From the NCBI GenBank assembly GCA_030425195.1, contig JAUIAV010000001.1:124001-188000 (forward strand): a stretch of DNA of 64,000 nt, in the 5' to 3' direction. A program made the translations under genes and the position numbers. The notes under the pieces were generated by a model, which had not been told where the DNA came from, ran no database searches, and was given only the letters and a program-made list of their open reading frames with translations. This DNA comes from Gammaproteobacteria bacterium. Its GTDB lineage: Bacteria > Pseudomonadota > Gammaproteobacteria > Pseudomonadales > Azotimanducaceae. Shown here piece after piece: positions 1 through 8,795 of the stretch. Positions within the stretch are counted from its first letter, which is position 1; each line of letters opens with the position of its first letter.

Positions 1-1068
1 TGCGGCCTGGTAGCTCGAGCCCTGAATCCCGACCACCGTCCGCGTGGCCGCGCCGGTACCCGAATGGACCGCACCGCCACCACGACCGAGCAGCCCGAGG
101 CGCTGCAGCATCGCCTCCCAGGCCGGCCGACGCGCAAGCCGGTCCTGCATCGCGGCGAGATCCTCTCCGGACAATGCGGTGGGCGTCGTGGGTGACACCA
201 GGAGCGTCACGCTTCCGAGCAGCCCGGCGGGCAACGCCTCGACAATCTCGTTCATCACACCGGTGAGGAGCAGCTCGCGCGCCTGTCCCGGCGCGTACGC
301 ATACAGACCGAGATCGAGGGCTTCACCGCCCGCAAACGCGATCAGCGTCGCCAGCACTTCCCGGGGTCTCGCCAACAGATCAACGCCTTCAGCGGGCCAG
401 TACAGCCGCCCCGACATGCCCGGCACGGACCACCAGTCCTGAGGTGGCGGCGCCACATCCAGCCAAAGAACGTCGGCACCGGCCTCCAGCCAGAACCGGG
501 TAGGCGCCATTTCCGCACCGGCGCCCAGGACGGCGATCCTGCGGGCGGGCAGATGCAACCGCCCGCCCTGCAGCGTCCCGGAGGACAGGCGGCCGAGGGT
601 GTCACCGGCACCGGTGGTGGCCATGCCACGGGTCACGAGATCCGTGCCCAGCTCTGCCAGGCGCCGTGCCGGCCAGCGTTCCCCCCGGTAGAGAAGCCCG
701 GGCTCCCAGCCGGCTTCTCCCTGAAATTCCTGTGCCTTGAGAGCCAGAGGCGCCGCCGGTTCCCCGAGATGCTCGAAGAGCGGAACCGTACCGGACGCGT
801 CCGACCACACCAGGTGCGCCCGCAGCGCCTCCACAGCGGTCCGCGCAATGAGCGGCCGTTCGACCTCCACCGCCACCCGGGCCGCCTCGAAACGCGGCAG
901 ACTCTCCCCGAAGCGCGCCCGGAACAGCTCTGCGGACCGGGGCAGTGCAGACACTTCCAGGAGCTCCGGATGGGCCTCCACCGTCTGCATGAGCACGCTG
1001 TGCAGCACCGCTGAGGCGGAAAGCCGGCCGGCGAGCAGGACTCTCCCGTCCTGTTCTTCGCTCATCAT
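1..1068 (-). CDS. Uncharacterised protein with a Rossmann-like segment (3' end outside window)
   Basis: The frame stays open from the tandem ATGs at 1068/1065 to the window edge, at least 356 codons, so the C-terminus lies outside. I do not recognise a named family. The N-terminal 150 residues are acidic and leucine-rich without an obvious motif. Around residue 190 a hydrophobic strand followed by GAGAEMAPTRFWLEAGADVLWLD looks like a nucleotide-binding beta-alpha-beta unit, although the glycine spacing is not classical: the run is IAVLGAGAEM. A later stretch has small-residue and Gly-rich turns (GRGGGAVHSGTGAA). It is transcribed divergently from the Lon-like protease across a 124-bp gap. That the reading frame is real is supported by its length, by GC-rich third positions and by the absence of a better frame on the other strand. 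The functional assignment is open. Confidence 0.7.
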   Translation of the reverse strand, partial: MMSEEQDGRVLLAGRLSASAVLHSVLMQTVEAHPELLEVSALPRSAELFRARFGESLPRFEAARVAVEVERPLIARTAVEALRAHLVWSDASGTVPLFEHLGEPAAPLALKAQEFQGEAGWEPGLLYRGERWPARRLAELGTDLVTRGMATTGAGDTLGRLSSGTLQGGRLHLPARRIAVLGAGAEMAPTRFWLEAGADVLWLDVAPPPQDWWSVPGMSGRLYWPAEGVDLLARPREVLATLIAFAGGEALDLGLYAYAPGQARELLLTGVMNEIVEALPAGLLGSVTLLVSPTTPTALSGEDLAAMQDRLARRPAWEAMLQRLGLLGRGGGAVHSGTGAATRTVVGIQGSSYQAA

Positions 1069-1192
1069 CCCCACCCGTCTCCACCGGAAAGGCCGCAGGG
1101 TACCATCGGCCGGCACCGGACACCCCCGGGCATCCCCCTATTCCATCCGACGGCCGCGTTACATAATTTCCGGTATCAGACGAGGAGGTCTC

Positions 1193-3610
1193 ATGGTGCA
1201 GCTGAAACTCGAACCCTCTGATCTGTTCACACCCTGCCCGCTCGATTCCCTGGCCTTCACCTCCACCGAGGAGTTGCCCGATGCGGAGGCGATCGTCGGC
1301 CAGGAAAGGGCTCTGGAGGCCATCGGTTTCGGTCTGGGTATCCGCAGCCAGGGATTCAACCTCTACGCGCTCGGCCCGCCCGGCAGCGGCCGTCACTCCA
1401 TCGTCCAGCAGCTGGTCCGCGAGCGGGCAGCCACCGAGGCAGTCCCCGCCGACTACTGCTACATCTTCAACTTCACGGCACCCAACAAGCCGGACGTGCT
1501 CACCCTGCCCGCGGGCCGCGGTGGCGAACTCGCGCGGGACATGGCGCAGCTGGTGGACGAGCTCCGGAGCGTGGTGCCCGAAGCACTGGAATCGGACGAG
1601 TACCGGGCCAGGCGCCAGGAGTTCGAGGAGATCTTCCGTGAGAAACAGGGCGGTGCCTTCGAGGAACTCCAGGCCAACGCCGAAGCCCAGGATGTCCGGC
1701 TGCTGCGCACACCGGCGGGTTTCGCCTTCGCGCCCATGCAGCAGGGTGAGGTGATCGATCCGGAAGCCTACAACCGCCTCCCGGAAGCCGAACAGAAAGC
1801 CATCGAAGAACGGGTGGAAAAGCTTCAGGAACAGCTGGATGCGCTGATCCAGCAGATGCCCCGCTGGCGACGGGAGATGCAGCAGCAGATCCGGGCGTTG
1901 AATCGGGACGTGGTCATGTCGGTGGTCGGGCAGCTCATCGGCGAGCTCCGTCTGAAATACGGCGAGCTCGAGGAAGTGCTTGAATACCTGGATCTGGTGC
2001 AGACGGACATCGTCGACCACGCGGACGAATTCGGGCATCAGGAAGAGGGCATGCCGATGCTCGCCGGCATGCTGATGGGCGAAAAAGAGCAGAGCGCTCC
2101 CTTCATGAACCGCTATCAGGTGAACGTTCTGATCGACAACGGAGCCAGAGAGGGTGCGCCGGTGGTGGTGCTGGACAACCCGACCTTTCAGAATCTGGTC
2201 GGCACCGTCGAGCATCAGGTGCAGCTCGGCGCTCTGATCACGGACTTCACCATGATCCGGCCCGGCGCGCTGCACGAGGCCAATGGCGGCTACCTCATTC
2301 TGGACGCCAGGAAGCTGCTGATGCAGCCCTACGCCTACGAAGGTCTCATGCGCATGCTCCGCGCGCGGGAGGTCACCATCGAGTCACTCGGCCAGGCCCT
2401 CAGCCTCATGAGCACGGTTTCGCTGGAGCCCGAGCGCATCCCCCTGGACATCAAGGTGGTGCTGGTGGGCGACCGGACCCTGTACTACCTGCTCTGTCAG
2501 TACGACGAGGACTTCAACGATCTGTTCAAAGTCGCCGCGGATTTCGACGATCAGATGGATCGGATACCCGACAACACCGGTCGGCTTGCGAGCTACCTGG
2601 CCACGTTCGTCCGCCGCGAGAACCTCCGCCACCTGGACGCCGGCGGCGTCGGGCGCGTCATCGAATATGCCTCCCGGATGGTGAGTGACGCGGAAAAGCT
2701 CAGCACCCGGTTCGGCAGGATCGCCGACATCCTCCGGGAGGCCGACCACCGTGCTCTGGAGGCAGGCAACGGGACCATCGGTGCAGGGGATGTGCAGGGC
2801 GCCATCGATGCCCGGGAACAGCGACACGCCCGGATCCGTGAACGACTCCTCGAATCCACCCTGCGCGGAACGCTTCTGGTGAGCACCGAAGGCTCCGCCG
2901 TCGGCCAGATCAACGGACTGTCCGTGATGCAGCTCGGCGAGCACGCATTCGGTCATCCGGCCCGCATCACCGCACGGGTGCGGATGGGCCGGGGTGAAGT
3001 GGTGGATATCGAACGTGAGGTAGAGCTGGGCGGCCCTCTGCACTCGAAGGGCGTAATGATCCTGAGCGGCTATCTCGGCGGCAGATACTGCCAGGAAAAT
3101 CCGCTCAGCCTCCAGGCCAGCCTGGTGTTCGAGCAGTCCTATGGCGGTGTCGATGGAGACAGCGCATCCGCCGCCGAGCTGATTGCGCTGCTTTCGGCAC
3201 TCGCCGGACTGCCCATCCGGCAATCGCTGGCGATCACAGGCTCCATCAATCAGCTGGGTCAGATCCAACCCATCGGCGGCGTCAACGAGAAGATCGAAGG
3301 CTTCTTCGATCTCTGCGCGAACCACGAGGGCGGCCTCACCGGCGACCAGGGGGTGGTCATCCCACGGGCTAACGTGAAGCACCTCTGTCTCCGTCAGGAC
3401 GTGGTGGCCGCTGCCGAGCGGGGCGAATTTCATCTGTACGCCATCGAAACGGCGGATGAAGGCCTCTCGCTTTTCACCGGTCTCGATGCGGGCAGCCGGG
3501 ACGACACCGGGGCCTACCCCGCCGGAACGGTCAATCAGATGATCGAAACCCGCCTGACCGCCATGGCGGAGGCGGCCGAAAAAAGAGCCCGGGAGCTCTC
3601 GGGTCGATGA
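1193..3610 (+). CDS. Lon-like ATP-dependent protease (AAA plus S16 peptidase domain)
   Basis: Protein of 805 residues, a soluble cytoplasmic ATP-dependent serine protease of the Lon-related COG1067 type rather than classical Lon: there is no LAN substrate-binding domain at the N-terminus. Walker A GPPGSGRHS is at residues 61-69, so the ATPase domain begins almost at once, and a long coiled-coil-rich insertion follows (about residues 150-290). The C-terminal peptidase domain carries the Ser-Lys dyad: Ser657 in DGDSAS and Lys700 in NEKIEG. The ATG at 1193 is preceded by a strong GAGGAGG site; the open frame extends upstream but without a ribosome site or family similarity. The stop overlaps the start of the stress-protein gene by 4 nt (ATGA), so the two are probably translated together, which fits a role in protein quality control under stress. 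Confidence 0.93.
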   Translation: MVQLKLEPSDLFTPCPLDSLAFTSTEELPDAEAIVGQERALEAIGFGLGIRSQGFNLYALGPPGSGRHSIVQQLVRERAATEAVPADYCYIFNFTAPNKPDVLTLPAGRGGELARDMAQLVDELRSVVPEALESDEYRARRQEFEEIFREKQGGAFEELQANAEAQDVRLLRTPAGFAFAPMQQGEVIDPEAYNRLPEAEQKAIEERVEKLQEQLDALIQQMPRWRREMQQQIRALNRDVVMSVVGQLIGELRLKYGELEEVLEYLDLVQTDIVDHADEFGHQEEGMPMLAGMLMGEKEQSAPFMNRYQVNVLIDNGAREGAPVVVLDNPTFQNLVGTVEHQVQLGALITDFTMIRPGALHEANGGYLILDARKLLMQPYAYEGLMRMLRAREVTIESLGQALSLMSTVSLEPERIPLDIKVVLVGDRTLYYLLCQYDEDFNDLFKVAADFDDQMDRIPDNTGRLASYLATFVRRENLRHLDAGGVGRVIEYASRMVSDAEKLSTRFGRIADILREADHRALEAGNGTIGAGDVQGAIDAREQRHARIRERLLESTLRGTLLVSTEGSAVGQINGLSVMQLGEHAFGHPARITARVRMGRGEVVDIEREVELGGPLHSKGVMILSGYLGGRYCQENPLSLQASLVFEQSYGGVDGDSASAAELIALLSALAGLPIRQSLAITGSINQLGQIQPIGGVNEKIEGFFDLCANHEGGLTGDQGVVIPRANVKHLCLRQDVVAAAERGEFHLYAIETADEGLSLFTGLDAGSRDDTGAYPAGTVNQMIETRLTAMAEAAEKRARELSGR

Positions 3611-4449
3611 AACCGTCGAACGTCCGCCGCATTCTCGTCGCGCTGGATGCTTCCCCGCACAGCGATGCGGCGCTGCAGGAGGCGGCAGCAATGGCGGCGT
3701 CACTGCACGCGGAACTCACCGGCATCTTCGTACTCGACAGCGAGCTGCTGCGTCTTTCCGCGCTGCCTGCCGCCAGCGAGACCGGTCTGACCTCGGCCCA
3801 ACACCGCCCGCTCAACCCTGAATCCATGACGCGCGCGCTCAGACTCCAGGCGGACCGTGCCAGGCGAACGCTCGAGGCTACCGCCCGCAGGCATCGGCTG
3901 GAAGCCAGTTTTCAGCTGCTTCAGGGCAACGTGCTGGCAGAAATCCTCAGCGCCGCCAGACAGACGGATCTCCTCGCGCTCGGCGTCGTGGGACAGATGA
4001 ACGTCACCCGGCACCGGATGGGGTCTACCGTTCGAGGCGTCGCTGCGGGTGCCGGCTGCTCCATCCTGCTGCAGAGTCCGGGCACCCGGGAAGGGCATGC
4101 AATCGTCGCCGTCTTCGGTGAGTCCGAGCACGCCCAGCAGACGCTGGCGCTGGCCTGGCAGCTGGCGTCCTGGCGCGGTGCCGAGCTGGTGGTGCTGCTC
4201 GATGCCGCGCAGCAGAAGGCCGATGCGCTGGAGACCGCTGCCCGCTCTCAGCTCGACGCCAGCGAGGCCCGGGACGTACCGGTACGATTCGAGACGATCG
4301 GCGACTTTGCCACGCTGAAGGGCGCTCTGCGGCGGCTGGGCGGGAACCTGCTGCTGATCCCCGGCGACAGCCATCTGATCGAAGGCCGGCAGGACGAGCT
4401 CTGCACCCTGGATGTGCCGGTGCTGCTCGCGAGAGCTGCCGCCGACTGA
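3607..4449 (+). CDS. Tandem universal stress protein (UspA family)
   Basis: Protein of 280 residues, about twice the size of a single Usp domain. The first half begins with the typical strand RRILVALDASPHSDAAL, continues with ADLLALGVVG-like text (TDLLALGVVGQ, about residues 121-131) and ends in GSTVRGVAAGAGCSILL, the usual Usp nucleotide-binding G-2X-G-9X-G(S/T) region. The second half (from about residue 160) keeps the fold pattern (HAIVAVFGESEHAQQTLALA) but has lost the glycine motif, so only the first half is likely to bind ATP. It overlaps the protease gene by 4 nt. Tandem Usps are associated with energy and oxygen stress. The USP assignment is firm; the physiological trigger cannot be read from the sequence. 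Confidence 0.88.
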   Translation: MKPSNVRRILVALDASPHSDAALQEAAAMAASLHAELTGIFVLDSELLRLSALPAASETGLTSAQHRPLNPESMTRALRLQADRARRTLEATARRHRLEASFQLLQGNVLAEILSAARQTDLLALGVVGQMNVTRHRMGSTVRGVAAGAGCSILLQSPGTREGHAIVAVFGESEHAQQTLALAWQLASWRGAELVVLLDAAQQKADALETAARSQLDASEARDVPVRFETIGDFATLKGALRRLGGNLLLIPGDSHLIEGRQDELCTLDVPVLLARAAAD

Positions 4450-4450
4450 G

Positions 4451-5548
4451 CTAGCGGAACGACATGGCCTTGCGGACCCGATCCCGCGCTATCTGCATGG
4501 CGGCCGCCCGGGGCAGCGCACCGTCCTCGACCGCCCGCCGGAGCACTTCGGTCACGTTGGCCCGGATTTTCTCGGCAATGGATTCCAGCGCCTGAGACTG
4601 ACTGCCGCCATGAAATTCCACGGCTCCGCAGATCACACCGCCTGCGTTGGCCACGAAGTCCGGAAGCACCAGCACACCATTGCCCGCCAGGATCTCCTCG
4701 GCCGCCGGTGTCGCCGGGATGTTGGCGCCCTGAGCGACCACCTTCGCCCGCACGCGCCCGGCGTTGTCTTCCCGGATCACATCGGGACGGGCAGCGGGTA
4801 TCCAGACATCGCAGTCCACGCCGATCAGCGCCTCGGGATCGATGGCCTCGCCCTGATCGAAACCGGCAACCGATGTTCCGCCGGTTTTGGCCGCGAGCAG
4901 AGACTCAAGGTCGAACCCTTCCGGACAGACGCGGGCGCCGTGGCTGTCGGAGACGCCGACGAGCCTGGCACCCCGCTCCGCCAGAAACCGGATGACATGC
5001 TGGCCCACGGAACCGAAACCCTGCACCACCACCCGCATGTTCGAGCCGGGCAGATCACAGAACGGTTCCGCCGCCTCCAGCGCGACCGCCAGCCCGTATC
5101 CGGTCGCTCCGATCTCGTCCAGAGGGATGCCGCCCACTTCCCGGGGCAGACCGACTGCGCGCCCGATCTGGTACTTCACTTCCGCCATCGCCTGCTCGTC
5201 CGTACCCATGTCGGGTCCCGGTATGTAATCGCGCACGTCCGCAATCGCGCGGGCAAACGATTTGATCAGCCGCGACCGGTCCGCCGCCGGCATGCCCGGG
5301 TCTGCGGCGATCACGGATTTGCCGCCGCCGTGGGCCAGACCGGCCATGGCATTTTTCAGCGTCATGGCCCGGGCCAGCCGGAAGCACTCGGCCGCGGTCA
5401 CGTCCGTTGCCATCCGCACGCCGCCGATGGCGGGTCCGGCCGCGACGTTGTCCACCACGAGGATGGCCTGGAGCCCGGTGGCGGGATCGTACAGCTCCAG
5501 GACCTTCTCGGGTCCCAGGTCATCGGTGAATTCAAATCTAAGGCTCAT
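4451..5548 (-). CDS. Leu/Glu/Phe/Val dehydrogenase family enzyme
   Basis: Protein of 365 residues, the size of leucine/valine dehydrogenases and shorter than glutamate dehydrogenases. It would catalyse reversible NAD-dependent oxidative deamination of an amino acid. The catalytic-lysine segment is present as HGGGKSVIA (about residues 78-86), followed by GPDMGTDE with the partner aspartate (about 118-125). The C-terminal Rossmann fold is seen in VVVQGFGSVGQH (about 181-192), and the conserved end region LPDFVANAGGVI is intact. The ATG at 5548 has a GAGGAG site 5-6 nt upstream; the frame is open further upstream to 5680, but that part overlaps an inverted repeat and has no family similarity. 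Leucine dehydrogenase is the most likely specificity by length, but this is not proven by residues. Confidence 0.9.
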   Translation of the reverse strand: MSLRFEFTDDLGPEKVLELYDPATGLQAILVVDNVAAGPAIGGVRMATDVTAAECFRLARAMTLKNAMAGLAHGGGKSVIAADPGMPAADRSRLIKSFARAIADVRDYIPGPDMGTDEQAMAEVKYQIGRAVGLPREVGGIPLDEIGATGYGLAVALEAAEPFCDLPGSNMRVVVQGFGSVGQHVIRFLAERGARLVGVSDSHGARVCPEGFDLESLLAAKTGGTSVAGFDQGEAIDPEALIGVDCDVWIPAARPDVIREDNAGRVRAKVVAQGANIPATPAAEEILAGNGVLVLPDFVANAGGVICGAVEFHGGSQSQALESIAEKIRANVTEVLRRAVEDGALPRAAAMQIARDRVRKAMSFR

Positions 5549-5641
5549 GGGGGTCTCCTCTGCCCGGTGGCGGCTTCTTCGGGATAGTAGCGTCGTCAGC
5601 CGGGGGAACAGTACGGAAATGCGCGTATGCCTGTCTGCGCC

Positions 5642-5697
5642 AGGGAGCCTCTGCACGGGAATGCAGAGCGCCGTGCCCACCTGTGCAGAGGCTCCCT
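5642..5697. repeat. Perfect 15-bp inverted repeat enclosing 26 bp
   Basis: The arm AGGGAGCCTCTGCAC (5642-5656) is repeated as its exact reverse complement GTGCAGAGGCTCCCT at 5683-5697. The spacer contains further complementary bases (CACGG / CCGTG), so the whole 56 bp can fold into a long hairpin. It lies between the dehydrogenase gene and the attachment-protein gene, upstream of both. There is no U-tract, so a classical terminator is unlikely. The ends look like the terminal repeats of a very short MITE; no clear target duplication is seen. It could also be a protein-binding or RNA structural element. Confidence 0.75.
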
Positions 5698-5771
5698 AGG
5701 TATTTCACCGGATGCCTTGCGCCGGAGGCCTCACCTAACCTCGAGGTTCCGAAGGTAGGGAGATATTCGAC

Positions 5772-6206
5772 ATGAAGACCTGGGTTCTGGTTGCGGACAG
5801 CAGCCGCGCGCGTCTTTTCGTTAGGGAGGACGATCAGGGGCTGAAAGAGATGGAGGCGTTCGTCTGTCCGGAGGAACGACTCCGGGAGCAGTCACTGACT
5901 ACGGACCGTGAGGGACGAAGTTTCGATTCCCGTGGCCGTGGCAGGCACGGCATGGCGCCGGCCACCAGCCAGCTCGAGCAGACGGCCGTGGGCTTCGCCG
6001 CCGAGCTCGCCGAACGGCTGGAGGCCTTGCGCACCAGCGGAGCTCTGGAGCGCCTGGTGCTGATTGCCGCGCCCCGGTTTCTCGGGCATCTGCGCGCGAA
6101 GCTCAGCGGTCCGGTTGCAGATCTGACCGTGCTGACCGTGGACAAAGACCTGACCCGGCAGGATCCTGACCGGATCGCCGAGCACATTCCTCCGTTCCCC
6201 CGCTGA
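5772..6206 (+). CDS. Host-attachment-protein family protein (eRF1-related baeRF type)
   Basis: Protein of 144 residues that starts MKTWVLVADSSRARLF, the hallmark beginning of the family annotated as required for attachment to host cells, structurally related to the archaeo-eukaryotic release factor central domain. A basic, glycine/arginine-rich loop (SRGRGRHGMAP, about residues 55-65) is followed by LVLIAAPRFLGHLRAKL (about 95-111), the second conserved block. Length is normal for the family. The start codon follows the ribosome site TAGGGAGAT. The name comes from an old rhizobial phenotype; the real biochemical role is unknown, though such genes often sit near universal stress proteins, as here. 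It is probably monocistronic: a hairpin follows the stop. Confidence 0.85.
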   Translation: MKTWVLVADSSRARLFVREDDQGLKEMEAFVCPEERLREQSLTTDREGRSFDSRGRGRHGMAPATSQLEQTAVGFAAELAERLEALRTSGALERLVLIAAPRFLGHLRAKLSGPVADLTVLTVDKDLTRQDPDRIAEHIPPFPR

Positions 6207-6210
6207 GGCA

Positions 6211-6224
6211 GCCGCGCACGCGGC
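6211..6224. terminator. GC hairpin between convergent genes
   Basis: GCCGCG-CA-CGCGGC is a perfect 6-bp stem with a 2-nt loop directly after the stop at 6206 and before the convergent stop at 6236. It has no U-run on either side, so it is at best a weak or factor-assisted bidirectional terminator. Confidence 0.35.
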
Positions 6225-6235
6225 CGAGACGGGCT

Positions 6236-7765
6236 TCAGCCGGCTTCGCGGACGGCGTTCACCTGCCGCATGCCGTCGTAGACGAATTCCTCGCCATCCA
6301 GGTCGATGGCCGGAATCTCTTCCCGCTCGCGCCAGTAATCCTGATTGTGCCGCCACTCCGGCTTGCTGCCGCGCTGAGGCAGCTTGTCCAGATCCCGCAT
6401 CAGGTAGTTCGGATTGAAGTTGTCCGACTCGATCCAGGGCAGGATCTCCATGTCCTTGTCCTCTGCCCTGAGCGCCACCTCCACCCGTTTCGCGCCGAGC
6501 GAGTCCATGTGATTGAGCAGACGGCAGACGAAATCCCCGAGCATGTCCACTCTGAGCGTCCAGCTGGCCCGGAAATAACCGAACACCCAGACCAGATTGG
6601 GCACGCCGGTGAACATCATGCCCCGGTAGTTGACGGTGTCGTGCCAGTCTACCGGGTCACCATCCACCTCGAAGGGAATGCCGCCCATCACGGACAGATT
6701 GAAGCCGGTGCAGGCGACGATGATGTCCGCTTCGATTTCCTCGCCGGAGCTGGTGCGGACGCCTTTCTCCGTGAAGGTCTCCAGGGTGTCCGTCACCACG
6801 CTGAGCTTGCCGCTGACGGCCGCCTTGAACACGTCGCCTTCCGGGCAGAAGGCCAGCCGCTGCTGCCAGACCCGGTACTTTGGCGTGAAATGGGGTTCGA
6901 ACTCGAAGTCCGGACCCGCGTACATCCGGACCAGCTCCTTCAGCTCCTCGAAGACCACGTCCGGCTCCGTCTGACAGCGGCGGGTGAGCATGTCCTGGTC
7001 GTACATGATCTGGGCGCGCACCACACGGTGTATGGTCGGCTCGTCGATGCCGATCTCCCGCAGCCGGTCCGCCAGCTCGTTCTTGTTCTCGCTGCAGAAG
7101 AAGTAGGTGGGCGAGCGCTGCAGCATGGTCACGTGCTCCGCCTTCTCGGCAAAGGCCGGAATGACGGTGGCCGCCGTGGCACCCGAGCCGATCACCAGCA
7201 CCCGCTTGCCCGTGTAATCGATCTTTTGATCCCAGAGCTGGGCGTGGATGAACTGCCCCTTGTACTGGTCCATTCCCGGCCAGTCCGGAATGTAAGGCTT
7301 CTCGTGGTTGTAGTAGCCCTGGCACATCCACAGGAAGTTGCAGGTGAAGGTCAGCTCGGCGCCATCGGACAGCCGGGTCGCCTCCACCGTCCAGAGGTTG
7401 TCCTCACTCGACCAGCTGCAGCGATCGATGCGGTGCCCGTAGCGGATGTGCTCGTCGATGCCGTTCTCTTCGATCACCTCGCCCATGTACTTGAGGATCT
7501 CTTCAGCACTGGCGATGGGTGCACCGACCCAGGGCTTGAACCGGTAGCCGAACGTGTAGAGGTCGGAATCCGAGCGCACGCCGGGGTACTTGTGTGTCTC
7601 CCAGGTGCCGCCGAACGTGTCCTTCATCTCCAGGATCACATAGCTCTTGTCCGGGCTCTGTTCCTGCAGGTGATAAGCCGATCCCACACCGGATATGCCC
7701 GCACCGACGATGACCACGTCCACGTGTGTCGCCGTACCGGTTTTCTCTAATGCTTTTGCAGCCAC
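6236..7765 (-). CDS. EthA-like flavin-containing Baeyer-Villiger monooxygenase
   Basis: Protein of 509 residues that would insert one oxygen atom into ketones using FAD, NADPH and O2. FAD-binding GAGISGVG is at about residues 22-29, followed by FGGTW and YPGVRSDSD, close to mycobacterial EthA. The BVMO fingerprint FxGxxxHxxxW is present as YKGQFIHAQLW (about 178-188), with Tyr replacing Phe as in EthA-type enzymes. The NADPH-binding GSGATAATV lies at about 199-207, and ACTGFNL near 350. The likely start is the GTG at 7765, with AGAAGG seven nt upstream. It is divergent from an SDR gene. Natural substrate unknown; EthA relatives accept linear and aryl ketones and thioamides. Confidence 0.9.
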   Translation of the reverse strand: MAAKALEKTGTATHVDVVIVGAGISGVGSAYHLQEQSPDKSYVILEMKDTFGGTWETHKYPGVRSDSDLYTFGYRFKPWVGAPIASAEEILKYMGEVIEENGIDEHIRYGHRIDRCSWSSEDNLWTVEATRLSDGAELTFTCNFLWMCQGYYNHEKPYIPDWPGMDQYKGQFIHAQLWDQKIDYTGKRVLVIGSGATAATVIPAFAEKAEHVTMLQRSPTYFFCSENKNELADRLREIGIDEPTIHRVVRAQIMYDQDMLTRRCQTEPDVVFEELKELVRMYAGPDFEFEPHFTPKYRVWQQRLAFCPEGDVFKAAVSGKLSVVTDTLETFTEKGVRTSSGEEIEADIIVACTGFNLSVMGGIPFEVDGDPVDWHDTVNYRGMMFTGVPNLVWVFGYFRASWTLRVDMLGDFVCRLLNHMDSLGAKRVEVALRAEDKDMEILPWIESDNFNPNYLMRDLDKLPQRGSKPEWRHNQDYWREREEIPAIDLDGEEFVYDGMRQVNAVREAG

Positions 7766-7785
7766 TTCAATCCTTCTCCCAAATC

Positions 7786-7813
7786 ACAATTCGCAATTCA
7801 CAATTCACAAATC
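7786..7813. repeat. Four tandem 7-bp units RCAATTC
   Basis: ACAATTC, GCAATTC, ACAATTC and ACAAATC follow each other without gaps. The block is AT-rich in a GC-rich genome and sits 20-48 bp upstream of the EthA-like start, inside the divergent intergenic region with the SDR gene. It may be an iterated operator or a slippage-prone spacer. Confidence 0.8.
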
Positions 7814-7919
7814 ATTTCATTCAAGTCTGCCAGGATACGGTACCCGCTGACCCTACGTGTATTCCCGTACATTACCTGATATAGAGGAGGATTCGCAGAC
7901 GGGACGACACAGGGGATTC

Positions 7920-8795
7920 ATGGAGACACTGGCAGGAAAAACCGCATTCATCACCGGCGGCGCGAGCGGAATCGGCTTCGCCATGGCCCAGGCCTTCCTG
8001 GCGGAGGGCATGAACGTGGCCATCGCGGATGTGGACGAGACCGCCCTGGCAGAGGCGCAGACCGCACTGCGCGGCAGCAACGCCGGGGTCAGGAGCTATC
8101 TGCTGGACGTCACCGATCGTGAACGGTACGCAGCGGTAGCGGATCAGGTGGAGGCGGATCTCGGACCCGTGCACGTGGTCTGCAACAATGCCGGCGTTTA
8201 CCGGGGCGGTGCCATGGATTCCGTGACCTTCGAGGACTGGGACTGGGTCATGGGCGTCAACCTGGGCGGCGTGATCAACGGTGTTCAGACCTGGGTCAGG
8301 CGCCTGGAAGCACACGGCGAAGGCGGTCATATCATCAATACCGCCTCCATGGCGGGCGTGGTCACCTCGCCGGGACTGGGTGTCTACAACACCAGCAAAT
8401 TCGCCGTGGTCGGGCTCTCCGAGGCTCTGCGGGAGGATCTGGCCGGGACCGGCATCGGTGTCTCCGTGCTCTGCCCCGGCATGGTCCGGACGCGGATTCT
8501 CGAAAGCGAGCGAACCCGGCCGGAAGACTTCACACCCGGGGACCAGGCAGCTGAAACCGCCGCCCGATCCCACAGCGAGATGATGCAGATGGCCATGAAT
8601 TCGGGCATTCCCGCGGAAGAGGTCGCTCAGCTGGTGGTGAACGGCATCCGCTCGGACGTGTTCTATCTGTTTCCCCATCCGGAGCTCAAGGCGGCGGCCG
8701 AAGCCAGGATGACCACGCTCCTCGACGCCTTCGGCGAACCCGATCCCGATCGTCTCCAGGCTCAGGAAACCTTCATGGCGGAGCTTCTGAAATGA
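7920..8795 (+). CDS. Short-chain dehydrogenase/reductase
   Basis: Protein of 291 residues, a classical NAD(P)-dependent SDR with an extended C-terminus. The cofactor motif TGGASGIG is at about residues 14-21, DVTD near 63-66 and NNAG near 91-94. The catalytic set is Ser143, Tyr156 and Lys160 (YNTSK), with the usual spacing. An Asp at the end of the second strand (IADVD) suggests preference for NAD over NADP. The ATG at 7920 with AGGGG just upstream is preferred; the frame also opens at 7857. The gene overlaps the downstream GST-like gene by 4 nt, so both act in one operon, and it is divergent from the EthA-like gene; an alcohol/ketone pair with the monooxygenase is an inference. Confidence 0.9.
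   Translation: METLAGKTAFITGGASGIGFAMAQAFLAEGMNVAIADVDETALAEAQTALRGSNAGVRSYLLDVTDRERYAAVADQVEADLGPVHVVCNNAGVYRGGAMDSVTFEDWDWVMGVNLGGVINGVQTWVRRLEAHGEGGHIINTASMAGVVTSPGLGVYNTSKFAVVGLSEALREDLAGTGIGVSVLCPGMVRTRILESERTRPEDFTPGDQAAETAARSHSEMMQMAMNSGIPAEEVAQLVVNGIRSDVFYLFPHPELKAAAEARMTTLLDAFGEPDPDRLQAQETFMAELLK

Noticed and set aside
602-2275. Open minus-strand frame of 557 codons across the protease gene
   Set aside because: It is the antisense shadow of the Lon-like gene; the real minus gene uses another frame and ends its start at 1068.
5549-5680. N-terminal extension of the dehydrogenase
   Set aside because: Covers the inverted repeat, lacks family similarity, and a good ribosome site is at ATG 5548.
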